Source of the DNA: Rhizobium sp. AQ_MP
GTDB taxonomy: Bacteria > Pseudomonadota > Alphaproteobacteria > Rhizobiales > Rhizobiaceae
Direction of reading: 5' to 3'
Assembly: GCF_014237835.1 (NCBI RefSeq)
Contig: NZ_JACJVI010000008.1
Span: forward strand, 1-64,000
Length of the DNA stretch: 64,000 nucleotides
Shown: positions 59,092 to 64,000 of the stretch, piece after piece
Position numbering within the stretch: position 1 is the stretch's first letter
How the letters are laid out: every line of letters starts with the position of its first letter
The notes under the pieces: generated by a model
What the model was told of the DNA's origin: nothing
What the model saw: the letters and a program-made list of their open reading frames with translations, nothing else
Database searches by the model: none
Made by a program: the position numbers and the translations under genes

Positions 59092-59118
59092 AAGGCGGGA
59101 CCACGGTTCCGCCTTTTT
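59092..59118 (+). terminator. Intrinsic terminator of znuA
   Basis: GGCGGGACC (59094-59102) and GGTTCCGCC (59105-59113) form a stem with one non-Watson-Crick pair; the inner bases probably open as the loop. A T-run follows at 59114-59118, 20 bp after the znuA stop. Confidence 0.7.
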
Positions 59119-59131
59119 CGGATAATCATGT

Positions 59132-59144
59132 GTTATGTTATTAC
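59132..59144. promoter_or_regulatory. Zur-box-like site upstream of the COG0523 GTPase
   Basis: GTTATGTTATTAC resembles the two znu palindromes (GTTAT / ATTAC, one mismatch to perfect dyad). It lies 17 bp before ATG 59161, placing the metallochaperone gene in the same predicted Zur regulon. Confidence 0.6.
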
Positions 59145-59160
59145 ATTAAGTGAGCCCATC

Positions 59161-60351
59161 ATGAAGAAGCTTCCTGTCACCGTTCTCTCCGGTTTCCTTG
59201 GCGCCGGTAAAACGACGCTGCTCAACCACGTGCTTGCCAATCGCGACGGTCTGCGTGTCGCTGTCATCGTCAACGACATGAGCGAGGTCAACATCGACGC
59301 GGCCCTTGTGCGCGGTGGTGATGCTGCCCTCTCCCGCACCCAGGAACAGTTGGTGGAGATGAGCAATGGCTGCATCTGTTGCACGCTGCGCGATGACCTT
59401 CTGAATGAAGTGCGCGGGCTCGCCGAGCAGGGACGCTTCGACTACCTGCTGATCGAGGCAACCGGCATTGCCGAGCCGCTGCCGATCGCCACGACCTTTG
59501 ATTTTCGCGACGAGGAGGGCCGCAGCCTGTCCGACATCGCGCAACTCGATACGATGGTGACGGTTGTCGACGCGGCCAATCTGATCGGCGACTATTCGTC
59601 GAGCGATTTTCTGGCTGATCGTGGCGAGACGGCCGGCGAAGGGGATAACCGGACGCTTGTCGATCTGCTTGTCGAGCAGATCGAATTCGCGGACGTCATC
59701 ATTCTCAACAAGGTTGGGACGGCAACGCCGGATCAGCTCGATGCGGCGCGCAAGATCATTGCCGGCCTGAATGCCGATGCCCGCGTCATTGAAACGGATT
59801 TCGCCAAGGTCGCGGCACAGGACATTCTCGGGACAGGTCTCTTCGACTTCGCCAAGGCAGAGACCCATCCGCTGTGGTTCAAGGAACTGCATGGCTTCCG
59901 CGACCATGTTCCGGAAACCGAGGAATACGGGATCCGCTCTTTCGTCTACCGCGCCCGAGCGCCCTTCGATCCCAGCCGTTTCAGAACCTTCCTCGATCGT
60001 TCCTGGCCGGGTGTGATCCGGGCCAAGGGCTTCTTCTGGCTGGCGACCCGCCCGCATCATGTGGGGGAATTGAGCCAAGCCGGACCGCTGGTCCGGACCA
60101 CCAAGATGGGGCTCTGGTGGGCTTCGGTGCCGAAGTCGCGCTGGCCCGACGACCAGGGCTTTCTGAACGCTATGGCACCCTATCTCGACAAGGAATGGGG
60201 AGACCGGCGGCAGGAAATCGTCTTCATTGGTGCCGACCCGATGAACCAGAAGACGATCGAGGCCGAGCAGGATGCCTGCCTGGTGCCTGCCAAGGCCTTC
60301 ACGCCCTCGGCCTGGGAGGCACTGCCCGATCCCTTCGCCCGTTGGGCCTGA
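59161..60351 (+). CDS. COG0523/CobW family zinc metallochaperone GTPase
   Basis: A 396-residue G3E GTPase that hands metal to client enzymes when zinc is scarce. It has Walker [11 protein letters not shown] (residues 11-20), the metal site Cys71-Ile-Cys73-Cys74 in [23 protein letters not shown] and ILNKVG for guanine binding. The CobW C-terminal domain spans about 255-370. A Zur-like site upstream and position next to znuA argue for zinc rather than cobalt or nickel. ATG 59161 is chosen; an extension of 11 codons runs through the Zur site. Confidence 0.93.
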   Translation: MKKLPVTVLSGFLGAGKTTLLNHVLANRDGLRVAVIVNDMSEVNIDAALVRGGDAALSRTQEQLVEMSNGCICCTLRDDLLNEVRGLAEQGRFDYLLIEATGIAEPLPIATTFDFRDEEGRSLSDIAQLDTMVTVVDAANLIGDYSSSDFLADRGETAGEGDNRTLVDLLVEQIEFADVIILNKVGTATPDQLDAARKIIAGLNADARVIETDFAKVAAQDILGTGLFDFAKAETHPLWFKELHGFRDHVPETEEYGIRSFVYRARAPFDPSRFRTFLDRSWPGVIRAKGFFWLATRPHHVGELSQAGPLVRTTKMGLWWASVPKSRWPDDQGFLNAMAPYLDKEWGDRRQEIVFIGADPMNQKTIEAEQDACLVPAKAFTPSAWEALPDPFARWA

Positions 60352-60354
60352 GGA

Positions 60355-61530
60355 TCACAGGCGCCCTCTCTTTTCGAGAAGCGACAGAACCACGACCGCG
60401 CCGGTTTCGCCGGCCGACCGTTCCGTCGACAGGCGCTGCCAGACATCGTCGTAGCCCGACAGCATCGTCGCGCGCTGCGGTGTCTCGGTTGAGAGCCGCT
60501 CGGCCCAACGCACCAGGCTTGCGGGGCGCAGGACATCGTTGAAATATTCCGGAACCACCGCGTAATCGGCAATCAGGTTCGGCAGTGCACCGGTCCAGAT
60601 CTTGATCCGGTGGCTCAGCATGCGGATGATCCAGTCGCCTCTGTAGGTCGAGACGACAGGGACATGGGCGAGTGCCAGTTCCAGGATCACGGTTCCGGAA
60701 GCGGCGATGGCGGCGTCAGCCTCTTCGAAGGCGCGCCACTTCGCCTCATCCCCCAGCACGATCTCCGGTCGCAGCGCCCAACCTGCGGTGATCTCCCGAA
60801 CACGTGCCTCCTGGCGCGGTACGGTCGGCAGGACAAAGCGCGTGTCGCCGTTGCGGGCGACGAACTCCTCCATCGCCTGCCCGAAGATGGGCAAAAGCTG
60901 GGTAATCTCGCCCCCGCGTGACCCTGGAAGCAGGAGGATGGTTCGCCTCTCGCCGACTGGCCTCGTGCCGCTTGCCTTGCGCGCCTGGCGGACGCGGCGG
61001 ATATCCGGATGACTTGCAAGGCGGTGCCCGACAAAGTGCGTCCCGGGTCCACCGAGCCGCTGCATTACGGCGGGCTCGAACGGCAGCACGGCCAGCACGG
61101 CATCGACATAGTCGAGCATGGCCTTGGCGCGGTATTCCTTCCAGGCCCAGACGCTGGGGCAGACATAATTCACGACCGGCAGATCAGGCAGTTTGCGCCT
61201 GACCTTCCTGGCCACCCGATGGGTGAAATCGGGGCTGTCGACGATCAGGAGCAGATCCGGCCTTGCCTTGACGATCTCGTCTGCGGTCCAGGAGATCAGC
61301 TTGATCAGCCTGGGCAGTTTCGACAGGACCTGCGTGATCCCCATGATCGAAAGCTCGGAGAAGTCGAAGAGTGACTTCAAGCCCTGAGCCTCCAGCGCCT
61401 CGCCGCCAACGCCGATGAGTTCGACGGGGCCTGAGTGCATCGTCCTCAAATGCGCGATCAGATCGGCACCCAGAAGATCTCCGGAAACTTCGCCGGCGAT
61501 CACGGCAATCTTCAACGGTCTGTCGCTCAT
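60355..61530 (-). CDS. lpxB: Lipid-A-disaccharide synthase
   Basis: Glycosyltransferase joining lipid X and UDP-diacylglucosamine to make the lipid A disaccharide. The 391-residue protein has IAVIAGEVSGDLLGADLIAH at the N-terminus, VGGEALEAQG, DSPDFTHRVARKVRR, CPSVWAWKEYRAK and LLPGSRGGEITQLLPIF. Its ATG 61530 overlaps the lpxI stop by one base. It ends 3 bp from the convergent COG0523 gene. It is the last gene of the lpx operon here. Confidence 0.96.
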   Translation of the reverse strand: MSDRPLKIAVIAGEVSGDLLGADLIAHLRTMHSGPVELIGVGGEALEAQGLKSLFDFSELSIMGITQVLSKLPRLIKLISWTADEIVKARPDLLLIVDSPDFTHRVARKVRRKLPDLPVVNYVCPSVWAWKEYRAKAMLDYVDAVLAVLPFEPAVMQRLGGPGTHFVGHRLASHPDIRRVRQARKASGTRPVGERRTILLLPGSRGGEITQLLPIFGQAMEEFVARNGDTRFVLPTVPRQEARVREITAGWALRPEIVLGDEAKWRAFEEADAAIAASGTVILELALAHVPVVSTYRGDWIIRMLSHRIKIWTGALPNLIADYAVVPEYFNDVLRPASLVRWAERLSTETPQRATMLSGYDDVWQRLSTERSAGETGAVVVLSLLEKRGRL

Positions 61531-62417
61531 CAATCTCGCTCCTTGCCGGTGCGGTCAATGCCAACCACGAAAATGCCGGCTGCATCAGCCGCGACGATCA
61601 CGGCCTCGCGTTCCACCACAAGCGCGCGCCCAGCCTCGACGGCAATACCGGCGAGGCCCGCAGCCTTGGCGTTTTCGACCGTCGACACACCGATCGTCGG
61701 AAGGTCGGCGCGCAAATCCTGCTGCGGCTTGCAGAGCTTCACCAGAACACCCTTGCGACGCTGAGAGATGCGCCCCTCGCCCCTGAGTTCCCTGACCCGG
61801 GCCAGCATGGCATCGGTCCCCTCGACGCCTTCCAGCGCCACGATGCGGCCACCGACCGCGACGGACCCCTGCCCCACATCGAGCCTGCCGAGCGCCTCGG
61901 CGGCTTCAGCGGCGCGGTCTATATCCTTGAGATCATCGGCTGTCGGCGTGACCGCGCCAATCGGACCTACCGTCGCGAGCAAGCCTGGCAGGATTTCATG
62001 GGCACCGAGAACCTCGCAGCCCTGGGCCTCGATCAGTGAAATCACCATGCGAAGCACAGCGTCGTCACCGCCGGCCAGCAGCGTGCGGATCGCCATCGGC
62101 AGCTTCAGAATCGACTTCCAGTTGACCCGGATATCAGCGAAAGCAGGCCGGCGCTTGACGGCACCCGACATGACAACCCTGCGAATATCATGCTGCCGAA
62201 ACAGGGCCGACAGGCCTGCCATGTCGCCCACGCCGATCACGGCAGTGTCGAAACCCTGCCAGATGTCGTCGGCCTCGTTCTTCAGGCGAACCACGAAGGG
62301 GTCCTCGCCGGCTTTCCGGGCGGCTTCAGCAAGGAAAAGCGGCAGTTTTCCGCTGCCGGCGATGATCGCGAGGCGACCTTTCCGCGGCAGGCCGTCAGTG
62401 CGAGCGGCCGCCGTCAT
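61530..62417 (-). CDS. lpxI: UDP-2,3-diacylglucosamine diphosphatase LpxI
   Basis: Hydrolyses UDP-2,3-diacylglucosamine to lipid X, replacing LpxH in Alphaproteobacteria. The 295-residue protein has GRLAIIAGSGKLPLFLAEAA near residue 14, VVMSGAVKRRPAFADI, GGDDAVLRMVISLIE, the central GPIGAVTPTADDLKDI, and catalytic-region EGVEGTDAMLARV. It lies between lpxA and lpxB, the usual place. Its stop overlaps the lpxB start by one base. Confidence 0.95.
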   Translation of the reverse strand: MTAAARTDGLPRKGRLAIIAGSGKLPLFLAEAARKAGEDPFVVRLKNEADDIWQGFDTAVIGVGDMAGLSALFRQHDIRRVVMSGAVKRRPAFADIRVNWKSILKLPMAIRTLLAGGDDAVLRMVISLIEAQGCEVLGAHEILPGLLATVGPIGAVTPTADDLKDIDRAAEAAEALGRLDVGQGSVAVGGRIVALEGVEGTDAMLARVRELRGEGRISQRRKGVLVKLCKPQQDLRADLPTIGVSTVENAKAAGLAGIAVEAGRALVVEREAVIVAADAAGIFVVGIDRTGKERD

Positions 62418-62420
62418 GGA

Positions 62421-63236
62421 TCAGTTCTTGCCGCGATTGGGCGACGACAGCGCCCGATCGCTCTCAGCGGCGATGAAATCCAGGATTTCGATGACTGGCG
62501 GGCAGTCGAGATATTCGTCACGGATCGCGGCCGCATTGGTGCGGGCAGAGCCCTCGCTCTCGAAGATCTGCTTGAAGGCGCGGCGGACCTGGTGGATCAC
62601 AGCGCGCTCGATGCCGGCGCGGGTCATACCGACCACGTTCAGACCGCCGAGGATGCCGGGATTGCCGTTCAACATGCCGTAAGGGATGACATCGTAGCTA
62701 ACTGCCGACAGGCCGCCAATGAAGGCATGGCGACCGATGCGCGTAAACTGATGTACGGCACAGCCGCCGCTCAGGATCGCACGATCCTCGACACGGACAT
62801 GGCCGGCGAGCATCACATTGTTCGACAGGATGATGTCGTTGCCGAGTATGCAGTCATGGGCAACATGCGAGTTCGCGAGAAACAGGCAGTTGTCGCCGAC
62901 GCTCGTAATTCCACCGCCGCCGACGGTGCCGCTGTTCATCGTAACGCCTTCGCGCATGGTGCAGTTGGCACCCACAACAAGGCGCGAGTTTTCACCAGCT
63001 TCATGCAGGCTCTGCGACACGCCACCGATCACGGCCATAGGATGGATCGTCGTGCCGGCGCCGATTTCGGTAAAGCCCGTCACAACCGCGTTGGAGATCA
63101 GTTCGACCCCATCCTTCAATGTGACACGCGGGCCGACCCGACAAAACGGACCGATCTTCACATTCTCGCCGATCACCGCGCCGTCTTCGACCACGGCCAT
63201 CGGATGGATGACGGCGCTTGCGGCGATCACACTCAT
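62421..63236 (-). CDS. lpxA: UDP-N-acetylglucosamine acyltransferase
   Basis: First step of lipid A synthesis: adds a 3-hydroxyacyl chain from ACP to UDP-GlcNAc. The 271-residue protein begins with left-handed beta-helix repeats ([20 protein letters not shown]) and has the catalytic-His region [16 protein letters not shown] and [20 protein letters not shown], then a helical C-terminus. Its start overlaps the fabZ stop by 4 bp. Confidence 0.96.
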   Translation of the reverse strand: MSVIAASAVIHPMAVVEDGAVIGENVKIGPFCRVGPRVTLKDGVELISNAVVTGFTEIGAGTTIHPMAVIGGVSQSLHEAGENSRLVVGANCTMREGVTMNSGTVGGGGITSVGDNCLFLANSHVAHDCILGNDIILSNNVMLAGHVRVEDRAILSGGCAVHQFTRIGRHAFIGGLSAVSYDVIPYGMLNGNPGILGGLNVVGMTRAGIERAVIHQVRRAFKQIFESEGSARTNAAAIRDEYLDCPPVIEILDFIAAESDRALSSPNRGKN

Positions 63237-63700
63237 TTCTGGTCCTTGCGCATGATCATCGCACCGATATCGGCTTCAGCGACCAGTGCGCCGTCGACCT
63301 TGGCGTCACAATGAAACTTCCAGATATTGCCACGCTGCTTCTGCTTCACGACATGAAATTCGACGCGATCGCCCGGAACCACCGGCTTGCGAAAACGGGC
63401 ATTATCGATCGTCATGAAGTAGACGAGATTGCCGGCTTCGCCTTCCTTGCGCGCGCAGATCGCCCCGGCCGTCTGGGCCATGCCTTCGATCAGCAGAACG
63501 CCCGGCATGATCGGGCTTTCCGGGAAATGACCGGTAAAATGCGGCTCGTTTGCCGTGACATTCTTGATGCCGATGGCGGAGTTATCGCCGTCGATCTCGA
63601 TGATCTTGTCCACCAGCAGGAAGGGATAGCGGTGGGGCAGAAGCTTCATGATCTCGAGGATATCAGCCGAACCCAATTCGCTCTTCGCGAGTTCAGTCAT
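63233..63700 (-). CDS. fabZ: 3-hydroxyacyl-ACP dehydratase FabZ
   Basis: Hotdog-fold dehydratase of fatty acid synthesis, competing with LpxA for 3-hydroxyacyl-ACP. The 155-residue protein has [20 protein letters not shown], the catalytic His in [20 protein letters not shown] with the catalytic Glu in the final part, and [13 protein letters not shown] 63700 follows GGAACCAGCA; the 11-codon extension to 63733 lies inside lpxD. It overlaps the lpxD stop by 8 bp. Confidence 0.96.
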   Translation of the reverse strand: MTELAKSELGSADILEIMKLLPHRYPFLLVDKIIEIDGDNSAIGIKNVTANEPHFTGHFPESPIMPGVLLIEGMAQTAGAICARKEGEAGNLVYFMTIDNARFRKPVVPGDRVEFHVVKQKQRGNIWKFHCDAKVDGALVAEADIGAMIMRKDQK

Positions 63701-64000
63701 TGCTGGTTCCTTTTTCCTTGGCGCGACTGTCATAGCGGCTCAACGTGTCCGCCACTTCGCGCAGATAATCTCTCAAAGGTCGGGCCGGAACCCCACCATA
63801 TTTCTCACCCGGCGGCACATCCGCCAGGACACCACTCTTGGCGGCGATCTGGGCACCGTCGCCAATCTTGATGTGACCGTTGATACCGGCGGCACCACCG
63901 ATCATCACGCCGTCGCCGATGATCGTACTGCCGGCAATGCCGACCTGGCTGACGATACCACAATGGCGACCGATGCGGACGTTGTGTCCGACCTGCACAA
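63693..64000 (-). CDS. lpxD: UDP-3-O-acylglucosamine N-acyltransferase LpxD, C-terminal part
   Basis: Adds the second 3-hydroxyacyl chain in lipid A synthesis. Only the last 101 or so residues are in the window; the frame runs off the right edge. Seen are hexapeptide repeats with the LpxD-typical [40 protein letters not shown] and the C-terminal [20 protein letters not shown]. It heads the overlapping lpxD-fabZ-lpxA-lpxI-lpxB series, which upstream would usually join bamA. Confidence 0.93.
   Translation of the reverse strand, partial: VQVGHNVRIGRHCGIVSQVGIAGSTIIGDGVMIGGAAGINGHIKIGDGAQIAAKSGVLADVPPGEKYGGVPARPLRDYLREVADTLSRYDSRAKEKGTSND

Overview
The window reads as a chromosomal housekeeping segment of an alphaproteobacterium of the family Rhizobiaceae. 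The evidence is high GC content, a fused ispDF gene, a pdhA-pdhB-pdhC operon whose PdhB carries its own lipoyl domain, LpxI rather than LpxH in lipid A synthesis, a GTTC-N7-GTTC type LexA box, and gene neighbourhoods known from Sinorhizobium and Agrobacterium. Genus cannot be fixed by eye. I saw no rRNA, tRNA, CRISPR array or complete transposon.

Layout. Bases 1-77 look foreign and cut a dusB gene after about 97 codons. Next come ispDF, pncC/cinA, a START-like protein, a P-loop kinase, and a parD/parE toxin-antitoxin pair with a nonsense codon in the toxin. From 3901 to 13517 lies the central-metabolism block: lipA, lpdA, a small DUF465 protein behind an FNR/FixK-type site, a GDSL esterase, pdhC-pdhB-pdhA, ftsB and eno. 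A chemoreceptor with a CtrA-like site, kdsA, a VOC protein, a DUF1003 protein, self-regulated lexA, comEC and gltA follow. Then comes a forward operon ppiD-trpD-trpC-moaC-moeA, and a reverse series of pyrG, secG and tpiA.

From 32.4 to 55.7 kb the content is mixed: a membrane diguanylate cyclase, an alpha/beta hydrolase, topoisomerase IV parE, an AI-2E family permease, a DUF2336 protein, a nitroreductase/flavin reductase pair, a secreted protein of unknown role, a PlsC-like acyltransferase, thrS, yidD with an IscU-like scaffold, folE, hisI, a patatin, CBS, rhomboid and PilZ proteins, a BTLCP cysteine peptidase, and a D,D-carboxypeptidase with a SPOR domain.

The region 55.75-60.35 kb is a zinc-homeostasis island: zur-znuB-znuC facing znuA and a COG0523 metallochaperone, with three Zur-box-like palindromes. 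The right edge carries the lipid A operon lpxD(partial)-fabZ-lpxA-lpxI-lpxB.

No clearly new multi-gene system is visible. The best leads are the interrupted dusB with a possible insertion-sequence end, the disarmed ParDE pair, two orphan intrinsic terminators that hint at unannotated small RNAs (near 43.1 kb and 50.35 kb), CtrA-like, FNR-like and Zur-like operator sites, a hairpin upstream of folE in the position where Alphaproteobacteria can carry a THF-II (folE motif) riboswitch, and a few uncharacterised conserved-looking proteins.
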